Positions 38,797 through 47,500 of a stretch of DNA of 64,000 nt are shown piece by piece; within the stretch, counting starts at the first letter, position 1, and every line of letters begins with the position of its first letter. Origin of the DNA: Aquimarina rhabdastrellae (GTDB lineage Bacteria > Bacteroidota > Bacteroidia > Flavobacteriales > Flavobacteriaceae). Both the position numbers and the translations under genes were made by a program. Where the stretch lies: the NCBI GenBank assembly GCA_947387485.1, contig CANDNT010000005.1, positions 62,001 through 126,000 of the forward strand, in the 5' to 3' direction. A model generated the notes under the pieces. The model was not told the origin of the DNA and made no database searches. It worked only from the letters and a program-made list of their open reading frames with translations.

Positions 38797-40083
38797 ATGT
38801 CAAAGATAGCAACACTAGAGATAGACGGAAATAAATACGAGTTTCCTATTATTGAAGGAACAGAAAATGAATTGGGAATCGATATCAAGGCATTGCGTGG
38901 AGCAACTGAAGGTGTCATTACAATTGACCCAGGATATAAAAATACAGGAAGTTGTCAGAGTGCAATTACGTATTTAGATGGTGAACAAGGTATTTTACGT
39001 TATCGAGGATATGCTATTGAAGATTTGGCAGAAAAAGCAAGCTTTTTAGAAGTAGCTTATTTGTTGATTTTTGGAGAATTACCAAATGCAAGTCAATTAG
39101 AAAAATTTGATAATGATATCAAAGCAGAATCTCATGTAGACGAAGAGATGAAGAAAATACTTGATGGATTCCCTAAAACGGCACATCCAATGGGAGTATT
39201 ATCTTCTTTAACAAGTGCTTTGATAGCATTTAATCCTAGTTCTGTTGATGTTGATTCAGAAGAAGCAATGTACAATGCTATTGTAAAGATCTTAGCAAAA
39301 TTCCCAGTTTTGGCAGCATGGACTATGAGAAAGCGTATGAGCTTACCATTAGACTATGGAGATGATTCTTTAGGATATGTAGAGAACTTACATAAAATGA
39401 TGTTCTCTCGTCCAAATAAAAATTATCAAGCAAATAAAATTGTTAATGATGCTTTAGATAAATTATTAATCTTACATGCAGACCATGAGCAAAACTGTTC
39501 TACATCTACAGTAAGAATAGTAGGATCTTCGCATGCAGGATTATTTGCTTCATTATCTGCTGGAATTTCAGCATTATGGGGACCACTTCATGGAGGAGCA
39601 AACCAAGCTGTACTTGAAATGTTAGAAGCTATTAAAGAAGATGGTGGAGATACTAAAAAGTACATGGGTAAAGCAAAAGATAAAGAAGATCCATTCCGTT
39701 TAATGGGATTCGGACATAGAGTTTATAAAAACTTTGACCCAAGAGCAAAAATTATCAAAGTAGCAGCAGATGAAGTTTTAGGAGATTTAGGGGTATCAGA
39801 TCCAATTTTAGATATAGCTAAAGGATTAGAGCAAGAAGCGTTACAAGATGATTATTTTGTAAAACGAAAACTATATCCAAATGTAGATTTCTATTCTGGA
39901 ATCATCTATAGAGCAATGGGTATTCCAGTAGAGATGTTTACAGTAATGTTTGCTTTAGGTCGTTTACCAGGATGGATAGCGCAATGGAGAGAGATGCGTT
40001 TACGTAAAGAGCCTATTGGTAGACCAAGACAAATCTATACAGGTGAAACTTATAGAGCGTTTAAAGATATTAGCGAGAGATAA
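38797..40083 (+). CDS. gltA: Citrate synthase
   Basis: A type II (hexameric, Gram-negative style) citrate synthase of 428 residues that joins acetyl-CoA and oxaloacetate at entry to the TCA cycle. The N-terminal beta domain is present. Active-site segments: the His in LILHADHEQNCSTSTVR, the His in LWGPLHGGANQAVLEML, the His/Arg of GFGHRVYKNFDPRA, the Asp in NVDFYSGIIY, and GWIAQWREM. The 298-nt upstream gap has the eno terminator and, near 38720, an ATCG-TT-CGAT motif, but no clear promoter. Confidence 0.98.
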   Translation: MSKIATLEIDGNKYEFPIIEGTENELGIDIKALRGATEGVITIDPGYKNTGSCQSAITYLDGEQGILRYRGYAIEDLAEKASFLEVAYLLIFGELPNASQLEKFDNDIKAESHVDEEMKKILDGFPKTAHPMGVLSSLTSALIAFNPSSVDVDSEEAMYNAIVKILAKFPVLAAWTMRKRMSLPLDYGDDSLGYVENLHKMMFSRPNKNYQANKIVNDALDKLLILHADHEQNCSTSTVRIVGSSHAGLFASLSAGISALWGPLHGGANQAVLEMLEAIKEDGGDTKKYMGKAKDKEDPFRLMGFGHRVYKNFDPRAKIIKVAADEVLGDLGVSDPILDIAKGLEQEALQDDYFVKRKLYPNVDFYSGIIYRAMGIPVEMFTVMFALGRLPGWIAQWREMRLRKEPIGRPRQIYTGETYRAFKDISER

Positions 40084-40096
40084 AAACATAATAAAT

Positions 40097-40131
40097 AAAA
40101 AAATGTCATTTAGTTTAAATGACATTTTTTT
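40097..40131 (+). terminator. Terminator of gltA
   Basis: AAAAAAATGTCATTT and AAATGACATTTTTTT form a perfect 15-bp stem around a short loop. The T-tract ends directly before the arginase gene, so that gene is likely to have its own promoter or depend on readthrough. Confidence 0.85.
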
Positions 40132-40146
40132 GTGAAAATACAACAG

Positions 40147-41121
40147 ATGAAGAACATCAAAATTATCAAGAATAGATCTGATATTGGTGCAGGGACTAGA
40201 GGTGCAGATATGGGTATTGATGCTATTGAGATAGCAGCAATAAACTCAAAAAACGATTATTTTAATCGTTTTGATTTTGAAGATGTAAAAACTGAAAATG
40301 AAGCAATTTATAATGAAATTGCAGCAGCTACAGAATATAAAAACCCTTATGCTAAGAGAATTGATAGCATATTAAGGCAATGTACAAGATTAAGTGAACA
40401 TGTAGCGACAAATATAAAAGACGATAATTTCCCTATAGTTATTTCAGGAGATCATTCTTCGGCATTAGGAACAATAAGTGGTATAAAAGCGGCCGATGCT
40501 CAAAAAAGAGTGGGAGTAATTTGGATCGATGCACATGCAGATATTCATTCGCCATATACTTCTCCTTCAGGAAATATACACGGAATGCCTTTGGCTGCAG
40601 CTTTAGCAAATGATAATTTAGATTGTCAGGTTAATGAAATATCAGAAGAAACTGCTCAGTTATGGAATAAAATGAAGCAGATTGGTGTTCCTGATATTAA
40701 AGTACAAGCAGAAGATGTAGTGTATTTTGGAGTGCGTGATACAGAGGAACCAGAAGATAAGCAAATTGATAAGTTAGGTATTAAAAACTATAAGGTAGCA
40801 GAAGTTAGATATAGAGGACTAGAAATCTGTGTTAATGAAGCCTTATCTAAGTTATCTAATTGTGATGTGATATATATATCATTTGATGTAGATGCAATGG
40901 ATTGTGATATGGTTTCTTATGGGACGGGAACTCCAGTGCCAAAAGGATTTGAACCAGAAGAAATCATAGTAATGATAAGACAAATTATGGCCAGTAAAAA
41001 AGTAGCTTGTGTCGAATTTGTAGAAGTAAATCCGTTATTAGATTTTAAAGGAAATAAGATGGCGGAGACAGCTTTTAGAATTCTTGAAGAAATGACAGAT
41101 GCTATCCAAAAACTGTATTAG
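40147..41121 (+). CDS. Arginase family protein (probable arginase)
   Basis: A 324-residue binuclear manganese ureohydrolase. Metal ligands: His103 in SGDHSS, Asp128, His130 and Asp132 in WIDAHADIH, Asp247 and Asp249 in SFDVDAMD. The substrate loop GNIHGMPLA and GTGTPVPKGF favour arginase (arginine to ornithine plus urea) over agmatinase or formimidoylglutamase. The first ligand site reads SGDHS instead of the usual GGDHS. I start at the ATG at 40147, not the in-frame GTG at 40132, which lies in the gltA terminator T-tract. The neighbouring ctlX also makes ornithine, which supports a role in arginine use. Confidence 0.85.
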   Translation: MKNIKIIKNRSDIGAGTRGADMGIDAIEIAAINSKNDYFNRFDFEDVKTENEAIYNEIAAATEYKNPYAKRIDSILRQCTRLSEHVATNIKDDNFPIVISGDHSSALGTISGIKAADAQKRVGVIWIDAHADIHSPYTSPSGNIHGMPLAAALANDNLDCQVNEISEETAQLWNKMKQIGVPDIKVQAEDVVYFGVRDTEEPEDKQIDKLGIKNYKVAEVRYRGLEICVNEALSKLSNCDVIYISFDVDAMDCDMVSYGTGTPVPKGFEPEEIIVMIRQIMASKKVACVEFVEVNPLLDFKGNKMAETAFRILEEMTDAIQKLY

Positions 41122-41146
41122 AATAAAATAATATATAAGATATAAG

Positions 41147-41177
41147 AGAAAACAAAACCGATAAGGTTTTGTTTTCT
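41147..41177 (+). terminator. Terminator after the arginase gene
   Basis: A perfect 13-bp stem: AGAAAACAAAACC (41147-41159) with GGTTTTGTTTTCT (41165-41177) and a five-base loop. The T-rich arm is followed only by TATATTT, so termination may be partial. Confidence 0.75.
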
Positions 41178-41185
41178 TATATTTA
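41178..41185 (+). promoter_or_regulatory. Candidate -7 element of ctlX
   Basis: TATATTTA, one base off TAnnTTTG, lies five bases before the ctlX ATG at 41191 and directly after the terminator stem. No -33 TTG is at the right distance. A leaderless start is possible. Confidence 0.3.
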
Positions 41186-41190
41186 GCCAT

Positions 41191-42135
41191 ATGGAACAAC
41201 ATACAGATACTATTTTAATGATTCGTCCAGCTAGTTTTAAAATGAACGAGCAAACGGCGGTGAATAATTATTTCCAGAAAGAAATAAAAGATATCTTACC
41301 AGAAGCTTTAAATAGAAAAGCACAATTAGAATTCGATTCTTTTGTAGAGAAATTAGAAACTGTAGGTGTTAATGTGATCATTGTAGAGGATACAATAGAA
41401 CCAGAAACACCAGATGCTATATTTCCTAATAATTGGATTAGTTTTCATCAAAATGGGGATATAGCAGTATATCCTATGTTTGCAGAGAACCGAAGATTAG
41501 AGCGAAGAGAAGATATTCTTGAAACTATAGAAAATAGAGGATATCAAATAAATAATGTTGTTGATTATACATCTGCAGAAGGCGAAGCTGTTTTTTTAGA
41601 AGGAACAGGGAGTGTAGTATTAGATCGAGTTAATCGAAAAGCATATTGCGCAATATCACCTAGAGCAGATGAAGAATTATTTATAGAGTTTTGTGAAGAC
41701 TTTGAGTTTACTCCTGTAATTTTTGTAGCTAATCAAACTGTAGAAAATACAAGAGAGGCTATCTATCATACTAATGTGATGATGTGTATTGCTGATCAAT
41801 TTGCAGTAATATGCTTAGACACCATAGATGATAAAAAAGAAAAAAAGAATGTAGTTTCTCATCTTAAAGGAGATGGAAAAGAAATTATAAAGATTACAGA
41901 ACAGCAAATGCATCATTTTACAGGGAATATGCTACAAGTAAAAGGAAAAGACAATGTAGCATACTTAGTAATGAGTGAAGCTGCTCATCAAAGTTTAACA
42001 AATGAGCAAATAAAAGTTATAGAAAAATATAATAAAATAATTAGTAGTGACTTAACTATCATTGAAACTTGTGGTGGAGGAAGTGCACGATGTATGATGG
42101 CAGAAGTATTTTTGCCTAAAAAAAGCGTAAATTAG
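41191..42135 (+). CDS. ctlX: Citrulline utilization hydrolase CtlX-type amidinotransferase-fold protein
   Basis: A 314-residue member of the guanidino-group-modifying (pentein) superfamily. Diagnostic segments: PDAIFPNNW (74-82), FLEGTGS, YHTNVMM with His193, and CGGGSARCMMAE with catalytic Cys301. The family known as CtlX hydrolyses citrulline to ornithine, CO2 and ammonia; dimethylargininase is the main alternative. It is next to arginase, so both would yield ornithine. Followed after 4 nt by the Rrf2 regulator gene, which is probably co-transcribed. Confidence 0.85.
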   Translation: MEQHTDTILMIRPASFKMNEQTAVNNYFQKEIKDILPEALNRKAQLEFDSFVEKLETVGVNVIIVEDTIEPETPDAIFPNNWISFHQNGDIAVYPMFAENRRLERREDILETIENRGYQINNVVDYTSAEGEAVFLEGTGSVVLDRVNRKAYCAISPRADEELFIEFCEDFEFTPVIFVANQTVENTREAIYHTNVMMCIADQFAVICLDTIDDKKEKKNVVSHLKGDGKEIIKITEQQMHHFTGNMLQVKGKDNVAYLVMSEAAHQSLTNEQIKVIEKYNKIISSDLTIIETCGGGSARCMMAEVFLPKKSVN

Positions 42136-42139
42136 TAAG

Positions 42140-42565
42140 ATGCTATCAAAAAAAACCAAATACGGATTAAAAGCGTTAACCTATATTGCAAAAAAGAATT
42201 GTGATCATCCTGTTTTGATCTCAGAAATTGCAAAGAATGAAAATATATCTCAAAAGTTTCTAGAAAGTATATTATTAAGTTTAAAAAAGACAGGTTTTTT
42301 AGGCTCTAAAAAAGGTAAAGGAGGAGGGTATTACCTAATAAAAAAACCTGAAGAAATTACAATGGCTTCTATTATTAGAGTTTTAGAAGGACCTATCGCT
42401 ATGGTGCCATGTGTAAGTTTAAATTTTTATGAAAAATGTAATGACTGCCCAGACGAAGATGCTTGTACTGTACATAAATTAATGATAGAAGTTAGAGATA
42501 GTACCCTTAAAGTATTAGAGAATAGAACATTATTTGAGTTTGTCAAAACCCAAATCGAAGAATAA
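42140..42565 (+). CDS. Rrf2 family transcriptional regulator, likely Fe-S cluster binding
   Basis: A 141-residue Rrf2/IscR-type winged-helix regulator. The DNA-binding half (about 1-65) has LSKKTKYGLKALTYIAKK and the wing GSKKGKGGGYYL. The sensor half has four cysteines at 91, 100, 103 and 109, in the arrangement used by IscR, NsrR and RsrR to hold an iron-sulfur cluster. It therefore may sense iron-sulfur status, nitric oxide or redox state. It follows ctlX by 4 nt, so its nearest candidates for control are ctlX, the arginase gene and gltA. The target is unproven. Confidence 0.9.
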   Translation: MLSKKTKYGLKALTYIAKKNCDHPVLISEIAKNENISQKFLESILLSLKKTGFLGSKKGKGGGYYLIKKPEEITMASIIRVLEGPIAMVPCVSLNFYEKCNDCPDEDACTVHKLMIEVRDSTLKVLENRTLFEFVKTQIEE

Positions 42566-42572
42566 ACAGATG

Positions 42573-42608
42573 AAAAACCTTATGAATTAATTTCCATAAG
42601 GTTTTTTT
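42573..42608 (+). terminator. Terminator after the Rrf2 gene
   Basis: AAAAACCTTATG (42573-42584) and CATAAGGTTTTT (42595-42606), 12 bp, with a ten-base loop and T run. Ends the ctlX-Rrf2 unit. Confidence 0.9.
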
Positions 42609-42656
42609 GTAGCTGTAAAAGGTAAAAGAAGAACAGAGAGACTGTATAAATTCTAT

Positions 42657-42664
42657 TATCTTTG
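42657..42664 (+). promoter_or_regulatory. Promoter -7 element of argS
   Basis: TATCTTTG, an exact TAnnTTTG match, 20 nt before the argS ATG at 42685. No clear -33 TTG is seen at the usual distance. Confidence 0.6.
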
Positions 42665-42684
42665 CAGCTTAAATTTTTTGAAAA

Positions 42685-44460
42685 ATGATTTTACAAGAAA
42701 CCATTTCAGTACATGTTAAAGCAGCTATAAAAGAGCTTTACAATGCCGAATTACCATCGGTAGAATTTCAAACCACTCGCAAAGAGTTTGAAGGGGATGT
42801 AACCGTTGTAGTTTTTCCTATGTTACGGGTAGTAAAAGGAAACCCTGTGCAGATAGGAGACGCAATTGGTAGGTACTTAGTGGATCGTGTAGAAGAAGTT
42901 TCAGCATTTAATGTAGTTAAAGGGTTTTTAAACTTAGTAATCTCAGATGTATTTTATCAAAATACATTTAAGCAAATTAGAGCAGTAGAACAATTTGGAT
43001 TTGTTAGTCCAGATGAAAAGGATGCTGTAATGGTAGAGTATTCATCTCCAAATACAAATAAGCCTTTACATTTAGGACATATCAGAAATAACTTATTGGG
43101 ATATGCAGTAGCAGAGATTATCAAAGCTAGTGGTAAAAAAGTTTATAAAACTCAGATAATTAATGATAGAGGAATCCATATCTGTAAATCAATGCTTGCT
43201 TGGCAACGTTTTGGAAATGGAGAAACTCCAGAAAGCACAGGTTTAAAAGGAGATAAGCTTGTTGGTAATTACTATGTCAAGTTTGATCAAGAATATAAAA
43301 AAGAGATCAATGAGCTAATTGAATCAGGAAAAACCGAAGAAGAAGCTAAGAAAGAAGCACCTCTATTGATAGAAGCTCAAGCGATGTTAAGAAAATGGGA
43401 GGCTGGAGATGAAGAGATTGTATCGCTTTGGAAGAAGATGAATGGTTGGGTTTATGATGGATTTGAAAAAACATATACAGCTTTAGGTGTTGATTTTGAT
43501 AGTTATTATTATGAAAGTAATACCTACTTATTAGGAAAAGATAATATAGAAGAAGGCTTAGCAAAAGGTATTTTCTATAAAAAAGAGGATGGATCCGTTT
43601 GGTGTGATTTAACAGATGAAGGATTAGATGAAAAATTAGTTTTACGTAGTGATGGTACAGCTGTTTATATGACACAAGATATAGGTACAGCTATACAACG
43701 TGTGAAGGATAATCCAGATGTAGGAGGAATGATATATACTGTAGGTAACGAACAAGATTATCACTTTAAGGTATTGTTCTTAATTCTTAAGAAACTAGGA
43801 TATACATGGGCAGAGCATTTATTCCATTTAAGTTACGGAATGGTAGATTTACCTAGTGGAAAGATGAAGAGTAGAGAAGGTACTGTAGTAGATGCAGATG
43901 ATTTAATTGTTGAGATGGCAGCTACAGCTAAATCTATATCAAAAGAGCTTGGGAAATTAGACGGATACTCTGAAGAAGAAAAAGAGAAAGTTTATAATAT
44001 CATTGGATTAGGAGCGCTTAAATATTATATATTAAAAGTAGATCCTAAAAAAAGAATTTTATTTAATCCAGAAGAATCTGTAGATTTTCAAGGTAATACA
44101 GGGCCATTTATTCAATATACGTATGCGCGTATTCAAGCAATATTGAGAAAAGTAGATTTTGATATAACAGATGATGTAGTACTAACACAATTGCATGAAA
44201 AAGAAAGAGAACTGGTAAAACACTTGATGTTATATCCAGAGATCATTCAAAATGCAGCAATAGATAAAAGTCCAGCAATAATTGCTAATTATACTTATGA
44301 TTTAGTAAAAGCATATAATTCATTCTTCCAGAATGTATCTATTTTTGGAGCTGATACAGAGACAGAAAAAATATTTAGAGTACAACTTTCAAAGGTAGTA
44401 GGAGAAACCATTAAATCTGCTTTAGGATTGCTAGGAATTCAAGTTCCTAATAGAATGTAA
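42685..44460 (+). CDS. argS: Arginyl-tRNA synthetase
   Basis: ArgS (591 aa) charges tRNA-Arg. The class I signature HLGH is at 129-132 (PNTNKPLHLGHIRNNLLG). The second signature is the reduced form seen in many ArgRS (SGKMKSREGT in place of KMSKS). The N-terminal additional domain and the C-terminal DALR anticodon-binding domain (QYTYARIQAILRK onward) are complete. The protein starts MILQETISVHVKAAIKELY as in Bacteroidota homologues. Confidence 0.98.
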   Translation: MILQETISVHVKAAIKELYNAELPSVEFQTTRKEFEGDVTVVVFPMLRVVKGNPVQIGDAIGRYLVDRVEEVSAFNVVKGFLNLVISDVFYQNTFKQIRAVEQFGFVSPDEKDAVMVEYSSPNTNKPLHLGHIRNNLLGYAVAEIIKASGKKVYKTQIINDRGIHICKSMLAWQRFGNGETPESTGLKGDKLVGNYYVKFDQEYKKEINELIESGKTEEEAKKEAPLLIEAQAMLRKWEAGDEEIVSLWKKMNGWVYDGFEKTYTALGVDFDSYYYESNTYLLGKDNIEEGLAKGIFYKKEDGSVWCDLTDEGLDEKLVLRSDGTAVYMTQDIGTAIQRVKDNPDVGGMIYTVGNEQDYHFKVLFLILKKLGYTWAEHLFHLSYGMVDLPSGKMKSREGTVVDADDLIVEMAATAKSISKELGKLDGYSEEEKEKVYNIIGLGALKYYILKVDPKKRILFNPEESVDFQGNTGPFIQYTYARIQAILRKVDFDITDDVVLTQLHEKERELVKHLMLYPEIIQNAAIDKSPAIIANYTYDLVKAYNSFFQNVSIFGADTETEKIFRVQLSKVVGETIKSALGLLGIQVPNRM

Positions 44461-44492
44461 AACGATTATGTTTTAATAATCTAAAATAGATC

Positions 44493-44526
44493 AAAAAAAG
44501 CTTAGAGATTTTCTCTAAGCTTTTTT
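44493..44526 (+). terminator. Terminator of argS
   Basis: AAAAAAAGCTTAGAG and CTCTAAGCTTTTTT arms with an ATTTT loop, followed by T. Strong 13-14 bp stem. Confidence 0.9.
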
Positions 44527-44692
44527 GTTATAGGATAGGGTGATTTTGAGGAATTGATTGTTTTTTATGTCATGATTTAGATAATACTAAAAAAAGTAGT
44601 CATTTTTTAAGTAAAATTTAGAAGTAATAAAAAGAGTGTACTTATTGTTAAGTCAAAAGTAAGTTTGGATGGAAACTTCTTAAAACAAGAAC

Positions 44693-44723
44693 TTTGTAAT
44701 TGCTTGTCTTTACACTATCTTTG
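44693..44723 (+). promoter_or_regulatory. Promoter of ffh
   Basis: TTTG at 44693-44696, 19-base spacer, TATCTTTG at 44716-44723: a full consensus match. The leader is about 20-25 nt. It also decides the ffh start, since an in-frame upstream start at 44665 would lie before the promoter. Confidence 0.8.
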
Positions 44724-44748
44724 CAACTTTCAAAATGAAGAGACAATT

Positions 44749-46077
44749 ATGTTTGATAATTTAAGTGATAAGTTAGATAAAGCGTTACACATCCTTAAAG
44801 GACATGGGCAAATTACAGAAGTAAATGTAGCAGAAACTTTAAAAGAAGTTCGTAGAGCCCTTGTTGATGCCGATGTGAACTATAAGATAGCAAAAGAGTT
44901 TACTAATACGGTAAAGAAAAAAGCATTAGGTCAAGATGTATTAAAAAGCCTTAAGCCAGGACAATTAATGGTTAAATTGGTTAAAGATGAATTGACTGAG
45001 TTAATGGGAGGAGATGCTGCCGGAGTTAATTTATCAGGAAAACCTTCAGTAATTTTGATGTCAGGTTTACAGGGGTCAGGTAAAACGACTTTTTCAGGTA
45101 AGCTAGCAAACTTTCTTAAAAATAAAAAAACAAAGAAACCATTATTAGTAGCTTGTGATGTATACCGTCCTGCGGCAATTGATCAGTTACATGTAGTTGG
45201 AGAACAAATTAATGTAGAAGTATTTAGTGATCGAGGAAATAATGATCCGGTGGCTATTGCTAAAGCTGGGGTAGCTTATGCTGAAGAAAATGGTTTTAAT
45301 GTAGTTATAGTAGATACAGCAGGACGTCTTGCAGTAGATGAAGAAATGATGACTGAGATTGCAAATATTCATAAAGCAATTAAACCTCATGAAACTTTAT
45401 TTGTTGTAGATTCTATGACAGGTCAAGATGCTGTAAATACAGCAAAAGCCTTTAATGATGTGTTGAATTTTGATGGGGTTATTCTTACAAAATTAGATGG
45501 AGATACAAGAGGTGGAGCTGCTATTTCTATTAAATCTGTTGTAAACAAACCAATTAAGTTTATTGGTACAGGAGAGAAGATGGAGGCTATAGATATTTTC
45601 TACCCTTCTCGTATGGCAGATCGTATCTTAGGAATGGGAGATGTTGTGTCTCTTGTAGAAAGAGCTCAAGAACAATTTGATGAAGAAGAAGCAAGAAAGC
45701 TTCAAAAGAAGATTGCTAAAGATCAATTTGGTTTTGACGACTTCTTAAAGCAGATTCAGCAGGTTAAGAAAATGGGTAATATGAAAGACCTAATGGGAAT
45801 GATACCTGGAGCTGGAAAAATGCTTAAAAATGTAGATATAGATGATGATGCTTTTAAGCATATAGAAGCTATTATCCATTCTATGACTCCAGCAGAGAGA
45901 ACAAAACCTCAAATCATTAATGCTAGTCGTAAAAAGAGAATAGGTAAAGGTTCTGGAACATCTGTGCAACAAGTAAATCAATTGCTTAAGCAATTTGATC
46001 AAATGAGTAAGATGATGAAGATGATGCAAGGTGGAGGCGGTAAACGCATGATGCAGATGATGAATAGAATGAGATAA
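44749..46077 (+). CDS. ffh: Signal recognition particle protein Ffh
   Basis: Ffh (442 aa from the ATG at 44749, MFDNLSDKLDKALHIL) binds signal sequences of nascent membrane proteins with 4.5S RNA and targets them to FtsY. The NG domain has the P loop GLQGSGKTT, the DVYRPAAIDQL segment, DTAGRL and TKLDGD. The C-terminal M domain is rich in methionine, ending in MMKMMQGGGGKRMMQMMNRM. The longer in-frame start at 44665 is rejected because it precedes the promoter and adds residues unlike the family. Confidence 0.98.
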   Translation: MFDNLSDKLDKALHILKGHGQITEVNVAETLKEVRRALVDADVNYKIAKEFTNTVKKKALGQDVLKSLKPGQLMVKLVKDELTELMGGDAAGVNLSGKPSVILMSGLQGSGKTTFSGKLANFLKNKKTKKPLLVACDVYRPAAIDQLHVVGEQINVEVFSDRGNNDPVAIAKAGVAYAEENGFNVVIVDTAGRLAVDEEMMTEIANIHKAIKPHETLFVVDSMTGQDAVNTAKAFNDVLNFDGVILTKLDGDTRGGAAISIKSVVNKPIKFIGTGEKMEAIDIFYPSRMADRILGMGDVVSLVERAQEQFDEEEARKLQKKIAKDQFGFDDFLKQIQQVKKMGNMKDLMGMIPGAGKMLKNVDIDDDAFKHIEAIIHSMTPAERTKPQIINASRKKRIGKGSGTSVQQVNQLLKQFDQMSKMMKMMQGGGGKRMMQMMNRMR

Positions 46078-46104
46078 TAAAATAAGACAACACAACAACA
46101 ATAA

Positions 46105-46989
46105 ATGAAAGTTTTAGACGGTAAAAAAATTAGTAATGACATTAAAAATGAAATCGCTGCTGAGGTAGATAAAATGAAATCTAATGAGGAAAAAGTTCCT
46201 CATTTAGCAGCCGTTATTGTAGGTAATGATGGAGCTAGCTTAACTTATGTAGGTAGTAAAGTTAGAGCGTGTGAAAGAGTTGGTTTTGAATCTACTCTTG
46301 TAAAAATGCCAAGTACAACTAGTGAAGTTGAGTTATTACAAAAAATAAAAGAGCTCAATGAAAATGATGCGATAGATGGATTTATAGTACAACTACCATT
46401 ACCACCTCAAATAGATACGCAAAAAATATTAATGGCTATTGATCCAGATAAAGATGTAGATGGTTTTCATCCTACGAATTTCGGGAAAATGGCCTTAGAT
46501 ATGTCTACATTCATTCCTGCTACACCATTTGGTATTTTAGAGCTTTTAGAGCGATATGAAGTGGATACTAAAGGAAAGCATACTGTAGTAGTAGGAAGAA
46601 GTCATATAGTAGGTAGACCAATGAGTATCCTTATGGGAAGAAGAGGTTGGCCAGGAAATTCTACTGTTACTTTAACACATAGTCATACTAAGAATATTAC
46701 TCAAATTATATCTCAGGCAGATATCATTATTACGGCATTAGGTACGCCTAATTTCCTTAAAGCTGAAATGGTTAAAGATGATGCTGTAGTAATCGATGTA
46801 GGGATAACGAGAGTTGCAGATGAAACTAGAGAAAAAGGTTATAGAATAGTAGGAGATGTGGATTTTGAAAATGTAAGCAAGAAGGTATCTTATATAACCC
46901 CAGTTCCTGGTGGTGTGGGACCAATGACTATAGCAATGTTGCTTAAGAATACTTTACTAGCAAGAGAAAGACATAGATTAAAAGCTTAA
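46105..46989 (+). CDS. folD: Bifunctional methylenetetrahydrofolate dehydrogenase/cyclohydrolase
   Basis: FolD (294 aa) interconverts 5,10-methylene-, methenyl- and 10-formyl-tetrahydrofolate. Catalytic Lys in TYVGSKVRACERVG; IDGFIVQLPLPPQID; PDKDVDGFHPTNFGKM; VVVGRSHIVGRPMSILMGRRG for NADP binding; and PVPGGVGPMTIAMLLKNT are all conserved. It follows ffh by 27 nt and is probably co-transcribed with it. Confidence 0.98.
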   Translation: MKVLDGKKISNDIKNEIAAEVDKMKSNEEKVPHLAAVIVGNDGASLTYVGSKVRACERVGFESTLVKMPSTTSEVELLQKIKELNENDAIDGFIVQLPLPPQIDTQKILMAIDPDKDVDGFHPTNFGKMALDMSTFIPATPFGILELLERYEVDTKGKHTVVVGRSHIVGRPMSILMGRRGWPGNSTVTLTHSHTKNITQIISQADIIITALGTPNFLKAEMVKDDAVVIDVGITRVADETREKGYRIVGDVDFENVSKKVSYITPVPGGVGPMTIAMLLKNTLLARERHRLKA

Positions 46990-47014
46990 AAAGTTTTAAC
47001 TAAATAAATAATAG

Positions 47015-47054
47015 AAAAGCATTGAAGGAATGAATATTTCTTCAATGCTTTTTT
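47015..47054 (+). terminator. Terminator of the ffh-folD unit
   Basis: AAAAGCATTGAAG (47015-47027) and CTTCAATGCTTTT (47040-47052) form a perfect 13-bp stem with a 12-base loop and T-tract. Confidence 0.9.
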
Positions 47055-47420
47055 ATTGAATAATATTAAGTATAGATGTGTGCACATGATTGTTTTTAGT
47101 AGTGTTAAAAATGAAAACGAATAATGAATAAAAAGATTCCTAATTAAGTTGTTTTAAGAGGAGCTAAAACTTAATCAAAGAAAATATTAAAGAGAGAAGA
47201 AACTTAGAAAAAACAAGATAGATTTTGTTTTATAATGGGGTATCGGTAGTTTTTGTTTTTATAAATGATATTTTATTATACGGTATTTATCTCTCGGAAG
47301 TGAGGATAAGAGAGGTAATGGGGTTTTGTTTATTTAGAATTTACTACTAGGAAGTAAGCTAGATGAGGTACTTTTTTTAAGTAATAATAAAACAAAGAGA
47401 TTAGAATAGAATGAATAAAA

Positions 47421-47448
47421 AAAGGCGTCAATTTAAATTGACGCCTTT
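47421..47448 (-). terminator. Terminator of the SH3-domain gene (28-bp perfect palindrome)
   Basis: A self-complementary 28-base sequence centred on ATTTAAAT with GGCGTC/GACGCC arms. On the minus strand, the side downstream of the SH3 gene, a T run follows. On the plus strand there is no T run, so it acts in one direction. Confidence 0.85.
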
Positions 47449-47500
47449 GGACATTATATATTTCCCTTTTACATTTTAAAAGCCGTAAGTACTGACTTGA

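Larger units (their letters stand above)
46990..47500. other. Gene-free stretch between convergent folD and the SH3-domain gene
   Basis: This 511-nt gap contains the folD terminator (47015-47054) and the minus-strand terminator palindrome (47421-47448). Between them, about 47060-47420 is AT-rich with no reading frame of note on either strand, no full TAnnTTTG promoter and only a weak imperfect inverted repeat near 47288-47318. I see nothing further in it; it may be decayed sequence. Confidence 0.6.

Noticed and set aside
40132..40146. GTG start for the arginase gene
   Set aside because: It sits in the T-tract of the gltA terminator and adds five residues not needed by the family; the ATG at 40147 is preferred.
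43346..43675. 109-codon minus-strand frame inside argS
   Set aside because: Antisense to a core enzyme gene; sequence rich in Leu, His and Tyr as expected from an antisense artefact.
44665..44748. Longer start for ffh
   Set aside because: It begins upstream of the ffh promoter (44693-44723), so it could not be transcribed from it, and the extra residues do not resemble Ffh.
45790..46101. 103-codon minus-strand frame over the end of ffh
   Set aside because: Its His/Leu-rich sequence is the complement of the Met-rich M domain; not a real gene.
47061..47420. Decayed gene or mobile remnant between folD and the SH3-domain gene
   Set aside because: No reading frame, terminal repeats or similarity to a known element could be recognised.
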